DNA of 64,000 nucleotides from DASRDB01 sp035652815 (GCA_035652815.1 DASRDB010000006.1:124001-188000), one strand, 5' to 3'. Positions 25,054-34,207 are shown, counted from the stretch's first letter. A program made the numbers and translations. The notes: generated by a model not told the origin, from the letters alone.

Positions 25054-26337
25054 ATGAATGCTTTCTCTCAAGAAGAATACTTGAACGAGCGACAGGATAG
25101 TCTGCTCGCCACGCTCGAGCATCTGCTGGAACTTCCGGCCAGTGCCGTTCATTTCATGCTTGACCAGGCTGTGCAGCAGGTACAGCAGGTGCTGGCTGCC
25201 GATCTTGTCGCGCTCTTTTTCCATGATCCCACCACTGATACCCTGGTCGCTCTGCATATCAGCGATACCTCGATGGGAAAGCAGCAGCGCGCAAGCGGCA
25301 TGAATCGTTTGCCGCTTGCCAATGGTGGCAGCGCCGTTGAAGTCTTTCTCAGTGGCGTTCCTTTCCTCACAGGTCATGCCGACCAGATACCCAACGAACC
25401 GCGAGGCATCATCGCCGGTCTGGGAATAAAATCGCAGCTAGACGTGGTTTTTCGTGTGCAGACTCGTCACCGTGGAGTCGTGCTGGCCGCCTCAGCTACG
25501 CCGGATTTCTTCACAGAAAACGACCTTCATTTCCTGGAAGCGATTGCCCGTTGGGTTGGTCACGTTGTTGGACGCAGCGAACTGGTCGAACAGATAAAGC
25601 AGCAAGATGTCGAGCAGGATCAAAAGCGCACGACAGAGGAATTGCTCACCATCATGACCCATGAACTACGCAACTTCCTGCAGCCATTAAGAGGACGCCT
25701 TGATCTGATACTGGAGCGAGCAAAACGCGAAGGACGCGAGAAAGATATACGAGACGCGGAAAGTAGCCTGCACACGCTCAATTTGCTGGCGCGCGGCATC
25801 TCCGATGTGGTAGACATTGCTCGTCTCAACCAGGGCATGTTTGCGGTCCATCCTGTTCCGATGAATTTAAAAGAAGTTGTGCAAGATGTAGTAAAGACCT
25901 TCGCTACCAGGTCCGTTCCACTTACGCTCCGCTTTCCTCAAGATCTCATTGTCACCGCCGACCCCCTGCGCGTTCGCCAGGCTTTTGAGACCATGCTTCT
26001 CTACGCGGTCTACGCTTCCCCAAAGGCGGCGGAAATCAGCGTAGATGTATCCATCGAACGCCGCACAGATGGTCCCTGGGTACTACTGGGTGTCAAAAGC
26101 GTTGGCTCAGCGAAGCCCGGCATCTCCGAGAGTCAATTGCGCGCCTTCGTCGCAAGTTCGCACTCTACCCAGCTTGGCGTGCAACTCTATCTCACCAATC
26201 AGATCGCCCTCGCGCATGATGGCATCTTCACTATAGATTCGGCCACCAATCACGCCTGTGTACTTACACTCGCCTTCCCCATTGAAGAAGAGGAATTGAT
26301 TGTACGCGGCGAAGATGAATTACACGTAATGATGTAG
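25054..26337 (+). CDS. GAF sensor histidine kinase with a degenerate ATPase domain
   Basis: A 427-residue soluble protein. A GAF domain occupies about 25-180, then a HisKA phosphoacceptor helix with His203 in MTHELRNFLQPL. The C-terminal region keeps the outline of HATPase_c (VTADPLRVRQAFETMLLYAV) but the N-box Asn is gone. The G1 motif DxGxG is absent (GVKSVGSAKPGI) and G2 is reduced to TQLGVQLYL. It should be able to accept phosphate but probably not bind ATP itself. The preceding genes encode an intact lone ATPase domain and a receiver, so trans-phosphorylation in a split kinase is plausible. Confidence 0.75.
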   Translation: MNAFSQEEYLNERQDSLLATLEHLLELPASAVHFMLDQAVQQVQQVLAADLVALFFHDPTTDTLVALHISDTSMGKQQRASGMNRLPLANGGSAVEVFLSGVPFLTGHADQIPNEPRGIIAGLGIKSQLDVVFRVQTRHRGVVLAASATPDFFTENDLHFLEAIARWVGHVVGRSELVEQIKQQDVEQDQKRTTEELLTIMTHELRNFLQPLRGRLDLILERAKREGREKDIRDAESSLHTLNLLARGISDVVDIARLNQGMFAVHPVPMNLKEVVQDVVKTFATRSVPLTLRFPQDLIVTADPLRVRQAFETMLLYAVYASPKAAEISVDVSIERRTDGPWVLLGVKSVGSAKPGISESQLRAFVASSHSTQLGVQLYLTNQIALAHDGIFTIDSATNHACVLTLAFPIEEEELIVRGEDELHVMM

Positions 26338-26342
26338 ACGTT

Positions 26343-26371
26343 TTGACAAAAAAAGGCACAATGCGTATACT
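26343..26371 (+). promoter_or_regulatory. Consensus sigma-70 promoter
   Basis: TTGACA (26343-26348), a 17-base spacer, and TATACT (26366-26371). It begins five bases after the histidine-kinase stop and drives the HTH-TPR gene through a 170-base leader with a family C hairpin. Confidence 0.8.
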
Positions 26372-26416
26372 GAACATGCATTTTGATGAATATTCACCAG
26401 TACATGCGGATATTCT

Positions 26417-26492
26417 TGTAGGGACGCGCTTCATCGTGTCCGGCCTCTCACGCCAATTCACGAGGCCGGACGCGATGAAGCGCGTCCCTACA
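26417..26492. repeat. Family C palindromic repeat, copy 3
   Basis: TGTAGGGACGCGCTTCATCG to complement at 26492, with one unpaired change (GTG/CGC). It is part of the leader of the HTH-TPR gene. Confidence 0.88.
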
Positions 26493-26545
26493 CCATCGAG
26501 AATCTTTATTAACCGATTCCTGGAATGATAGGAGCAGAAAACGCG

Positions 26546-28150
26546 ATGCAAGATGCCGTGGGCAAACTGATCCGGCGGTTACGACGCGAGCAAGGACTCA
26601 CGCAGACCAAACTGGGAGGAGGTCGGTACTCGAAGTCCTATGTGAGCGGAGTTGAGTGCGACGCTATTGTGCCCTCGGCAGCAGCATTACGTTTTTTTGC
26701 CAGGCAACTTCAGCAGGAAGAGAACTTCTTCCTTAAGCGGGTGGGCGAACAGGCGCATCACTATTTTAACAAGCAGGAGCCGCAAGAAAGAGGAACGAGC
26801 CAGGAAACCCAGGCACAGGCGCTCTTGCTGTCGGCACACCTTGCCCTCCAACAGGAGCAAACAACGACGGCCTTGACTGCCTTAGAACAGGCCTTAGCTC
26901 TAGCGCCCGTCACCTTACAACCTGCTATTCTCGATGAAATGGGCCTCTGCTATGCTCTCCTGTCCGCTCATGAACTGGCGTTGCGCTTTCATCAACGAGC
27001 GCTAACCCTGCTTCAACAGATAGAGAACGTCTCTCCTGCCCTCTTGCTCAACGTCCATTTGCATTGCGCGCATGCCTGTCGCGCCCTCGGTGCCTATCAA
27101 CAGGCTTGCGAACATTTTGAACAGGCCCGCCAGCGCCTCTCTACGCAACAAGATATGAAGACGGCAGCGCTGATCTATCTAGGGCTAGGTTATTGTACCT
27201 GGGCCGCGCTCTATCAACGTATGCTCTCATCTGCTCCGGTGAAAGATGCAGGTGACGAGGAGATGGAACGGGTGGTTCAGCAGTCGGCAGGCCTGCTCGG
27301 GCAAAGCAAAGTCCTTTATCAAGCCTGTAATGATGATGTAGGAGAGGCCATCGTCAGTTTGATGCAGACCATGATTATCCTGGATATGTGCGTACTCAGC
27401 AGGCAAATGGCGCGCAAACATGACAGCGCCGGAAAACTACAGTACCAGCGCTATCTGGATGAGGCAGAGGGGCAATGCCGTCAAGTGCTGTTCAAAGCAC
27501 AGGAAAACCTCAATCCTTCATCCTTTCACCCGCGTGAAGATATCCTCTGGACGGCCCTCGCATATCTTATCCGTGTTGCTCTGCAAAGCGCCATCCAGGC
27601 TCAACAAAACGGTCAGAAGGAAAGAGCTGAGCAGCAATTGGCACGTGCAACGGGCCTTTGCCAGGAACTTCTAAGTCTTCTTGTACTGCCCCAGGTCTCC
27701 CTGGATGCAGTACAACGCGCCATAACCGTCCTTGCAGGCAATATGACCCACCAACCGCTTTCACTATCACGCCTGCTCGAGAAGATTCTTCAGGAAAATA
27801 TTCAGCTTTCATGGGGAAAGCTGGAAGCCTTCTACGCCGCAGGTGAAGTTTTTGAGGAACTGGGTCGTCTCGCATGTTCTCCCAAAGAGGCACGCGAGTA
27901 CTTTTCACTCGCGCATTCCTGCTTCCAGAAAACCCTGTCCTGGCCACAATCAACAATGCTTGACGAGCAGCCTGATGGCGGTGAAAGATTGCGCCGCTAT
28001 CTCCGTTATATCAACCTGCTCGAAGAACGCTCCCAACTCGTTCCCGCCCTGGAACAAGAAACGTCGCAAACACTGCTTGCGACGTTCAGAGAGGTTTCTA
28101 CCTACCAGCATCGTCTCTTGAAAGAAGAAGCTTTCCTTTCTCCTTTATAA
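26546..28150 (+). CDS. HTH (XRE-type) regulator with TPR-like repeats
   Basis: A 534-residue protein. The N-terminal helix-turn-helix reads LIRRLRREQGLTQTKLGGG and SKSYVSGVE, as in XRE-type regulators. The rest is helical with TPR-like units, for example LALQQEQTTTALTALEQALA and HELALRFHQRALTLLQQI. This architecture resembles RRNPP-type or Gram-positive TPR regulators that respond to a small peptide or protein partner. The ATG at 26546 starts right before the HTH and has AGGAG 11 bases upstream; 26525 is an alternative. A consensus promoter lies at 26343-26371. Confidence 0.8.
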   Translation: MQDAVGKLIRRLRREQGLTQTKLGGGRYSKSYVSGVECDAIVPSAAALRFFARQLQQEENFFLKRVGEQAHHYFNKQEPQERGTSQETQAQALLLSAHLALQQEQTTTALTALEQALALAPVTLQPAILDEMGLCYALLSAHELALRFHQRALTLLQQIENVSPALLLNVHLHCAHACRALGAYQQACEHFEQARQRLSTQQDMKTAALIYLGLGYCTWAALYQRMLSSAPVKDAGDEEMERVVQQSAGLLGQSKVLYQACNDDVGEAIVSLMQTMIILDMCVLSRQMARKHDSAGKLQYQRYLDEAEGQCRQVLFKAQENLNPSSFHPREDILWTALAYLIRVALQSAIQAQQNGQKERAEQQLARATGLCQELLSLLVLPQVSLDAVQRAITVLAGNMTHQPLSLSRLLEKILQENIQLSWGKLEAFYAAGEVFEELGRLACSPKEAREYFSLAHSCFQKTLSWPQSTMLDEQPDGGERLRRYLRYINLLEERSQLVPALEQETSQTLLATFREVSTYQHRLLKEEAFLSPL

Positions 28151-28218
28151 GGAACGTCCTGCCACCCAGACGCTTTCACCATTTAAAAAGTGCCAGAAAG
28201 GGGCTAGGCGAATACCTC

Positions 28219-28437
28219 CTACAAAAGATGCAGCGTAATGGCCGCGATGAAGCCCACCAGCAGGAGCAATAAAATCAACAGAAAGAGGATGCTGGCCCAC
28301 CTCGGAGCAGGAGCATTGAAAATGTTTTTGAGGTTCTCCCCTCGCCCTTTGCGTTCCATTTCCGCCAATTGCTCCCGGAATTTTTGCTCTACCATTTGTT
28401 CCTGTACCCGCCGGTAGGCGTCGTTATTACTGTACAT
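28219..28437 (-). CDS. Small C-tail-anchored membrane protein
   Basis: A 72-residue protein. Residues 1-45 are polar with a predicted helix (RRVQEQMVEQKFREQLAEME). Residues 48-70 form one very hydrophobic segment (ILFLLILLLLLVGFIAAI) at the extreme C-terminus. No homologue is recognised. AAGGAAAAGG before the ATG is a good ribosome site. Confidence 0.6.
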   Translation of the reverse strand: MYSNNDAYRRVQEQMVEQKFREQLAEMERKGRGENLKNIFNAPAPRWASILFLLILLLLLVGFIAAITLHLL

Positions 28438-28756
28438 AGCCTTTTCCTTTCAACCAGGGGCGATCTGATTTCTCTCTTAATGGCACCTATAATTGTCTGA
28501 GGGATTTTTATGTTTATGTCACCTCTAGACAACTCCTAGATAGATAGACGCAGCCTTGCTTACTTTATCACATCTATTCTTATGAAAAAAAGCGACCATC
28601 TTCCCCTTTTTCGTCGGATGGCCTTCATGATCTCTCTGCAAAAAGTGACGCACTTTTTCTCGCCAAAAACCTCTACCAAAACCTACAGTGATATGATATG
28701 CTGCCCCTGACAAGTAAGGAAGCTACCTTCTAGAACGCCTAACAAGGAGCAGGTAC
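28438..28756. other. Divergent intergenic region
   Basis: Lies between divergent small-membrane-protein genes. A possible -10 box TATGAT is at 28692-28697, without a clear -35. No repeat family or conserved RNA structure was seen. Confidence 0.3.
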
Positions 28757-29245
28757 ATGGACTATCAGTCCCAGCAGCGCTATTGCACAAACTGTGGGCA
28801 ACCACTTGCACCCGGTGCTGGCTTCTGTAATGCCTGTGGGATGCCTGTAAGTTCACTACAGCCAGATATGGGCAGTCAGCTTCCTCCTCAAGCTTTTATG
28901 CCGCCATCGCCAAATCCATTCTCATTTCCGGGAGCCAGCCAGGTGATGCAGCCTCCTCCACAGCCTGCGATACGCCGCCGTTCAAAGCTACGCGGCTGTG
29001 GCTGTCTCGTGCTGCTCCTTGCGGCACTTGCTGGCCCTTTTATCGGCGCTGCACTGACCTCTGGCAAGCTGCACCTCATCTTCATCTATGCTGCCGGAGG
29101 AATAGTCGTACTCTTCTTGCTGCTCCTACTTATCGCCATGCTCCTCACCAGGGGCGGACGAGAAGCTTTAGGGGAGATGGCCGCGGAAGGCTGCACAGAA
29201 GGCTGCCTGGATGCGCTTTTTGGTGGATTGCTTGGTGGAAAGTAG
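28757..29245 (+). CDS. Zinc-ribbon membrane protein
   Basis: A 162-residue protein. Residues 10-31 form a zinc ribbon (CTNCGQPLAPGAGFCNACG). A Pro-rich stretch follows, then two hydrophobic segments (GCLVLLLAALAGPFIGAAL and AGGIVVLFLLLLLIAMLL). The tail has three Cys-containing turns (AEGCTEGCLDALFGG). Its function is unknown; such proteins are common in Ktedonobacteria. The stop codon TAG belongs to the terminal GTAGGG of a family A repeat, so the original C-terminus may have been altered. Confidence 0.7.
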   Translation: MDYQSQQRYCTNCGQPLAPGAGFCNACGMPVSSLQPDMGSQLPPQAFMPPSPNPFSFPGASQVMQPPPQPAIRRRSKLRGCGCLVLLLAALAGPFIGAALTSGKLHLIFIYAAGGIVVLFLLLLLIAMLLTRGGREALGEMAAEGCTEGCLDALFGGLLGGK

Positions 29246-29315
29246 GGACAGGAGGATGCGGGGTAATGGGGTGGGGGCCTCGTGCCTGTCCCTGGGATGT
29301 GGTGGTGGGCAAAAC
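29242..29315. repeat. Family A half element at the end of the zinc-ribbon gene
   Basis: Begins GTAGGGACAG and includes GGGGGCCTCGTGCCTGTCCC, then GGGCAAAAC. Only the left half of the palindrome is present. The TAG at 29243-29245 terminates the upstream gene. Confidence 0.8.
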
Positions 29316-29320
29316 TTGTG

Positions 29321-29671
29321 TTAGCGCAGCATCCCAAGCAAATGCTCGCGCAATCGTTCCAAAGATGCCAGCGTCTCCTCGCGCTCAGAAGAAGCCGGAA
29401 CCTTTTGCCGCACAAAGGCGCAAAACCCGGCTAACGCCTTCCCCAGAGCCTGAATCTCGTCCGCAGTCAGGTTCAGCCGTACCTCAAGCGCCTGTGGTGG
29501 AATACCCGTCATGCGCAGGTACAGCCTGCGCACTAACGCCATCTCTTCATCCCGCTTGCGAGAAGGTGGCACCATCCTCGGCAAGAGCGCGAGGTAACTT
29601 TGCAGAATGGCCCGTAACGCTTGCAAATCATTGATGCTCATCGGCAGAGTAGGAACATGCTCCTGGTTCAT
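29321..29671 (-). CDS. Small helical protein, partner of a coiled-coil gene
   Basis: A 116-residue soluble helical protein of unknown function. The N-terminal helix has LQALRAILQSYLALLP; the centre contains LYLRMTGIPPQALEVRLNLT. The C-terminus is a charged amphipathic helix (SEREETLASLERLREHLL). The ATG at 29671 overlaps the TGA of the upstream coiled-coil gene (ATGA), so the two are translated together. GGGGAGC lies nine bases upstream. Confidence 0.6.
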   Translation of the reverse strand: MNQEHVPTLPMSINDLQALRAILQSYLALLPRMVPPSRKRDEEMALVRRLYLRMTGIPPQALEVRLNLTADEIQALGKALAGFCAFVRQKVPASSEREETLASLERLREHLLGMLR

Positions 29672-29946
29672 TGCCCTGCTCCCCTTTCCACCTCTGCCCA
29701 TTGTTCCTGGGCACTCGTTTCGTCCTCACACCAGTTCTCCGTATTCAGCAGTGCCTGGGCTTCCGCGTGTCTCCCCTCTTCGATCAGCCGTAACACTCGT
29801 TCCGCTCCCCTTGTCATCCGCGCCGTAATCAGTTCATGCCGCGTTACCATCGCCAACCCATACAAGGCCTGCCAGGCCGCCGCCTCTTCCTCTGCAATCC
29901 GTTGTCTCAACCGGGCGACCTCACTCTTCCCTGCCGTTTGCTCCAT
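29668..29946 (-). CDS. Small coiled-coil protein, paralogue of the gene at 59018
   Basis: A 92-residue helical protein with EVARLRQRIAEEEAAAWQAL, then LAMVTRHELITARMTRGAER and a final helix. The gene at 59018-59269 encodes the same pattern: LRQRI, then HEFITARMQRSAERLLKLI, then a short repeated helix with NxPNWDE. The core HExITARMxRxAERxLxLI is thus a family signature. Both copies are followed by a second small gene with an ATGA overlap, but the partners differ. Function is unknown; a scaffolding or regulatory role is possible. Confidence 0.65.
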   Translation of the reverse strand: MEQTAGKSEVARLRQRIAEEEAAAWQALYGLAMVTRHELITARMTRGAERVLRLIEEGRHAEAQALLNTENWCEDETSAQEQWAEVERGAGQ

Positions 29947-30101
29947 GTGTCTGTCCTTTCGTTAAAATAGCTTTCTGTTCACCGAATCGAGCATAACAAA
30001 TAGGATGAGAAATAGATGTAACAGAACGCATGTTAAACAGGAATCGCGCGGACAGGAGCGTGACAGCAAGGGACGGCAGCGTGACAGAATGCTGACGCGG
30101 C

Positions 30102-30129
30102 TTGAGCGGCCCAAAGGCTATGCTATAAT
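30102..30129 (+). promoter_or_regulatory. Sigma-70 promoter of the BTAD regulator
   Basis: TTGAGC (30102-30107), 16-base spacer, TATAAT (30124-30129). A family C hairpin at 30190-30266 sits in the long leader before the coding region, as at the HTH-TPR gene. Confidence 0.7.
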
Positions 30130-30189
30130 GCACCCAGGTAAGGTTTATCCGGGTTCTATGCAGATTCAGAAATTAATGCGGGATGTTCC

Positions 30190-30266
30190 TGTAGGGAGGC
30201 GCTTCATCGCGTCCACCTCGTTCATAGCGCACCACAGGCGGGTGGACGCGATGAAGCGCCTCCCTA
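30190..30266. repeat. Family C palindromic repeat, copy 4 (compensated variant)
   Basis: Arms read GGGAGGCG and CGCCTCCC where other copies have GGGACGCG and CGCGTCCC. The change is matched on both sides, keeping the stem. Confidence 0.85.
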
Positions 30267-30325
30267 GAAGGCCTTGAACAATCCTTTGAGCAGAGGAACC
30301 TTTGGAAAACAGGGAAACAGCAAGC

Positions 30326-32359
30326 ATGGAACAACCGTCAGGACAGGACGCAACTCAACCATTATTGCGCGTATACCTCTTAGGAGATTTCCAGATTGTG
30401 TGGCAGGCTCCCGTCGAGGCAAAGGATATGGCGTGGAGTGGCCGCACCTCAGCCCGGACGCTCTTCAAGCTTTTGCTTTGTGCGCCAGGGAGACAGGCAT
30501 CAAGACAGGTACTCGCCGGTGTCCTCTGGCCAGAGTCAGACGAGGAAAGGGCGCGTGAGTCGTTGCGATCAGCCTGCCAGGTACTGCGCAAGGTGCTGAA
30601 CACAACCACTGGTGAGGAACTGCTTGAGCAGCGCAACAATAACGAGTTACTGAGGCTGGCAGGACAGCCGCGCCTCTGGGTGGATGTCGATGCCTTTGAC
30701 GAACTGGTTGCGCAAGCTACTCGCGCTGCTAACTCTGATGAAGCATTCGCTCTCTGGCAGCAAGCCAACGCTCTTCTGCGCGGAGAATTACTTGCCGATG
30801 ATGTGGGCGTGGAATGGATGAGCCATCGCTGGGTGAAACAGCGCAAGCAGGCGTTCTGGATGCAGCGCAGCCGTATGATTCGCCATCTAGCCGATCACTA
30901 TCTCCAGCGCGGTCAAACCGGTCTGGCGGAAGAATTGCTCGAACAACACCTTGTGCGCTTCCCCGCTGACCAGGATGCACTCTATCGCCTGCTTACCCTG
31001 CTTGAAGAGTATGGCAGCTTCGAGCAAGCAAGTATTTTGTATGAGCAGTCCAGGCGTATCCTTGAAGGCGTGGGAAAGCAGCCCGCGCAGCATGTGCGTG
31101 CCTGTTATGAGCGTTTCAAGCAGTCCATTACTTCCCGCCCTGAAACGTCCCTTGCTAAGAAAAAGCTGGCAGTCTCAGAACCAACCAGCCAAATCCATCT
31201 TGTTGTTTCTCCCTCATTTGTCTCAAACGAGCTGAAAGGCCAGCAGAGAGAATTGATAGACTCTACCCATCAAGAGCTATCTCTGCCGGGAGCAAAAAGA
31301 CGCCTCGATACAACCCTTGATTTTCTGCGCATATTAGTAGAACCACAAGAAGGGCAAGAGTCTATGTCGCAACTGTCTCGTCGCCAACTGTTGGAATTAG
31401 GCATAGCAACCCTCATTACTCATCTTGCGCGCCTCGATAGCAGCCGTATTTCAGCAGTAGAGCGCGAAGAGGTGGCGCGAGCATTGAGCGCAAGCATTGC
31501 CGAAGGCTGGAAACTCTTCCTCTCGCTCGATAATACCCAGGTCATAGCGCTTGGACAGGCCCAACTCTCCCTGCTCCATCAGGCGCATTCTTTGCTCAAC
31601 GCCTCCACTCTGCCCTTTTTGTATGCCGGAGCCTACAGCCTGCTCGGCATCGGTCTCCACTTCCAATCCCGCGACGATGAAGCCTTACGCATGTATCATC
31701 AAGGCTATATTGCGGCTTTAGCAACTGGCGACCCCTGGTATATTGCTCAAAACTTGATTTGTCAGGCCGATGCCTATCTAACACTTAACCGACCTTTAGA
31801 AGCTATGCAGGCACTTCAGGAAGCTTTTTCTCGTTTAGGAGAGTCAGATGAAGAGCATCGACGGGCTAAATCGCACATCCTGGCCTGTCAGGCAGATGCA
31901 CATATGGCCATGAAAGCGCATGGAGAAGCCTCCAGGAAGCTTGAACAGGCAACAGTCTATCTGGATCAGCAAGGAAATGCAGAGGAATTTGACTATGCAA
32001 GCTGGTTGCAGATCGCAGGGAAAAATGCCTTGATGGCAGGCAATTATGAGCAAGCTGTCGAATATCTAGGAGAAGCTACGAGGCTAACTCCATCTCATTG
32101 GTTAGTACGCCAACCGGGAATACTCATACCTTTGGCAATGGCATATGCCCGCATGCGTGAGCGAGAAAAGAGCCTTTGCATTGCTAAACAGGCAGCTTCT
32201 GCATTGAGCATGCTTAATGCTCCAATGACAAACAGCTTTCTTCTTGAGTATATCCATAAAGATGTTCAAGGGCACCTTTTACAAGGTAAAGAAATGCAAA
32301 AGTTTATAACCGAGATTATGCAACGACTTCCACAGCTTGCACCGTTCATTGAAGCGTGA
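30326..32359 (+). CDS. BTAD/SARP-like transcriptional activator with TPRs
   Basis: A 677-residue regulator. The N-terminus is an OmpR-type winged helix (LLRVYLLGDFQIVW, RTLFKLLLCAPGRQASRQVL, RESLRSACQVLRKVL). The bacterial transcriptional activation domain follows (residues about 115-265, DAFDELVAQATRAANSDEAF). The C-terminal half is TPR-like. Related SARP and LuxR-BTAD proteins activate secondary-metabolite or stress genes. A TTG at 30302 is an alternative start. The gene ends one base before the convergent methyltransferase gene, with no terminator between. Confidence 0.85.
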   Translation: MEQPSGQDATQPLLRVYLLGDFQIVWQAPVEAKDMAWSGRTSARTLFKLLLCAPGRQASRQVLAGVLWPESDEERARESLRSACQVLRKVLNTTTGEELLEQRNNNELLRLAGQPRLWVDVDAFDELVAQATRAANSDEAFALWQQANALLRGELLADDVGVEWMSHRWVKQRKQAFWMQRSRMIRHLADHYLQRGQTGLAEELLEQHLVRFPADQDALYRLLTLLEEYGSFEQASILYEQSRRILEGVGKQPAQHVRACYERFKQSITSRPETSLAKKKLAVSEPTSQIHLVVSPSFVSNELKGQQRELIDSTHQELSLPGAKRRLDTTLDFLRILVEPQEGQESMSQLSRRQLLELGIATLITHLARLDSSRISAVEREEVARALSASIAEGWKLFLSLDNTQVIALGQAQLSLLHQAHSLLNASTLPFLYAGAYSLLGIGLHFQSRDDEALRMYHQGYIAALATGDPWYIAQNLICQADAYLTLNRPLEAMQALQEAFSRLGESDEEHRRAKSHILACQADAHMAMKAHGEASRKLEQATVYLDQQGNAEEFDYASWLQIAGKNALMAGNYEQAVEYLGEATRLTPSHWLVRQPGILIPLAMAYARMREREKSLCIAKQAASALSMLNAPMTNSFLLEYIHKDVQGHLLQGKEMQKFITEIMQRLPQLAPFIEA

Positions 32360-32360
32360 T

Positions 32361-33368
32361 TTAGGAAGAGCATCTTTCAACCAACAGGAGTCCTGCGCTT
32401 CTGGGAAGGTCTTCATACCACATACGAGCAGCACCTTGAAGTTGCTTGATACACCACTCTCCTACAGATTCTAGTTTCGTTCGTGTAAAAAGCTGCTTGT
32501 GGTCATAGGCCGCGCTTGGTTCTCCAACCTCAAAAGGTACAGCAAAAATGAGACGATGTGCAGTTACATTCAGGAGATTGTTCAGCACGCGGTACATTTC
32601 TTCTTCTGTAAAATGTTCAAGGACATGTAAGGCGGTCACTGTATCAAACACGCCTAATCTGCGTAGATCATCGCTGAGAAGATCAGCCTGCATAAAGTGG
32701 ACGTTGGAAAGATGCCGCTCTTCTACAAGCTCCTGCGCTACGCGAAACACGTCCGCGTCAATGTCCACGCCCACCACCTCACTTACAAAAGGAATGCGTT
32801 CGGCCAATAATAAAGCGAAAAATCCCCCATTGCATGCTGCATCCAGAAACCGCTCGCCTACCGCTAGCTCAAAAACTCGTTGATAAAGAATAGCCGACTC
32901 TCCAAGTGAACCATAATCAGGAAGGTCGGTTGTCACCGCACTACTCACCAGGGTAAGAAGTCGTTGAAGCGTATTCGCTCCAAAGTAGTTCCATGCTCGT
33001 CTTACATCATCTGGATAGAGTGTTCCGCCAACAATACCCGTCATCAGTTCTGCTAAAACCTGATTCGAGGGAATGATATTGAATGGTTTCAATTCATGAG
33101 CGAGGTGACGGGGAATATTAGTATGTAATTCCTCCGATGTGAACCAATGGACAAGCACGATTTTTGGCGCTTCCTCCCGCGTAAAAAGCAGGAAATGGGG
33201 AGTTTCGTGTACCTGATAACCACCCTCTGCAAAACGATCTTTGAACTGATTACGCTTGATGTTATGACCATTTACCACGATCACGTCACCGACACGCACA
33301 CTTCGCTCATGGATAGGGATTTTTCTAGTTCGACGTTCTGGCGTTTCGGATGGGTGATTATCCGACAT
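32361..33368 (-). CDS. Class I SAM-dependent methyltransferase
   Basis: A 335-residue protein. The SAM-binding motif I is FLDAACNGGFFALLLAE, motif II is EVVGVDIDAD, and DTVTALHVLEHF is motif IV. The first 150 residues are not of the usual methyltransferase fold and hold a charged region (VRVGDVIVVNGHNIKRNQF), perhaps for substrate binding. The substrate is unknown. The ATG at 33368 follows AAGGA by seven bases; a longer frame starts at 33383. Confidence 0.78.
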   Translation of the reverse strand: MSDNHPSETPERRTRKIPIHERSVRVGDVIVVNGHNIKRNQFKDRFAEGGYQVHETPHFLLFTREEAPKIVLVHWFTSEELHTNIPRHLAHELKPFNIIPSNQVLAELMTGIVGGTLYPDDVRRAWNYFGANTLQRLLTLVSSAVTTDLPDYGSLGESAILYQRVFELAVGERFLDAACNGGFFALLLAERIPFVSEVVGVDIDADVFRVAQELVEERHLSNVHFMQADLLSDDLRRLGVFDTVTALHVLEHFTEEEMYRVLNNLLNVTAHRLIFAVPFEVGEPSAAYDHKQLFTRTKLESVGEWCIKQLQGAARMWYEDLPRSAGLLLVERCSS

Positions 33369-33591
33369 GCTGTTTTCCTTCATGATGCAATATTGCTCTG
33401 CATAGGTTTTCTTCGGTTATTGTATCATGCCCTTTAGCAGTTCGATGACAAAGCCCTCCTTCTGTTGAATATATTGAGATAATATACCAGAATCCTTATG
33501 CAGAGCAGGTTTAAGCTAATAGGAGAATAAAATTTGTAGTTACTAACTATGTTAAAATACGTATTAGATACTTTTATCAGGAGGGTCGCTA

Positions 33592-34161
33592 ATGCAAAAA
33601 CCTAAACAGCCGCGATCAAACTGGAAAGACATACTTATTATACTGTCTTTTATTGTAGCTTTGATAAGTATTGCAGTTAATGGTTTATTTACTCAAAAGC
33701 TTCAAGAGATATTGGGTCTTGAGTCTGTAACCCAGGTTCCCACTACGGCTACCAACTCTCCGGCCATCCCTGGCGTGCCAACGGCTGGAACCTCGGAAGT
33801 AACCCAGGTTCCCCCCACGTCTACCAACCCTCCGACTCATTTTACGCAATCTGGCCCAATCAATCTCTCCCCTGATAGCGCCAACTACAGCTACACGATC
33901 AGTTCCTGGTCAAAACCTGCCTATAATAATTATTGCCAGCTTGCTACCTGTGACCCAACTTCTGAGAGGAAAGATCTTTTGAGGGAGGGTAGGGTTGTCA
34001 CTGCAACGTGCTGGACGTATGGTCAGCGTGTTATAACCGGCACCCTGGATAATCCAGGATATGACGACAATCGTTGGGTGCGACTAGAAGATGGCACGTA
34101 CTTGGCCAACACCTGGTTTGTGCGGACCAATCTACTCACCTCGCAACTACCTACTTGTTGA
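33592..34161 (+). CDS. Membrane-anchored protein with SH3-like extracellular domain
   Basis: A 189-residue protein. A transmembrane anchor at about 15-35 (ILIILSFIVALISIAVNGLF) is followed by a Thr/Pro-rich stalk containing two near-identical units, VTQVPTTATNSP and VTQVPPTSTNPP. Two or three Cys residues and the folded C-terminal part (RVVTATCWTYGQRVITGTLD, RWVRLEDGTYLANTWF) resemble a bacterial SH3-type domain that binds cell-wall peptides. AGGAGGG six bases before the ATG supports the start. Confidence 0.6.
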   Translation: MQKPKQPRSNWKDILIILSFIVALISIAVNGLFTQKLQEILGLESVTQVPTTATNSPAIPGVPTAGTSEVTQVPPTSTNPPTHFTQSGPINLSPDSANYSYTISSWSKPAYNNYCQLATCDPTSERKDLLREGRVVTATCWTYGQRVITGTLDNPGYDDNRWVRLEDGTYLANTWFVRTNLLTSQLPTC

Positions 34162-34207
34162 TACTAGTCATCGATCGAGAAGTTGGATAATATATAAAGC
34201 TGCATTG

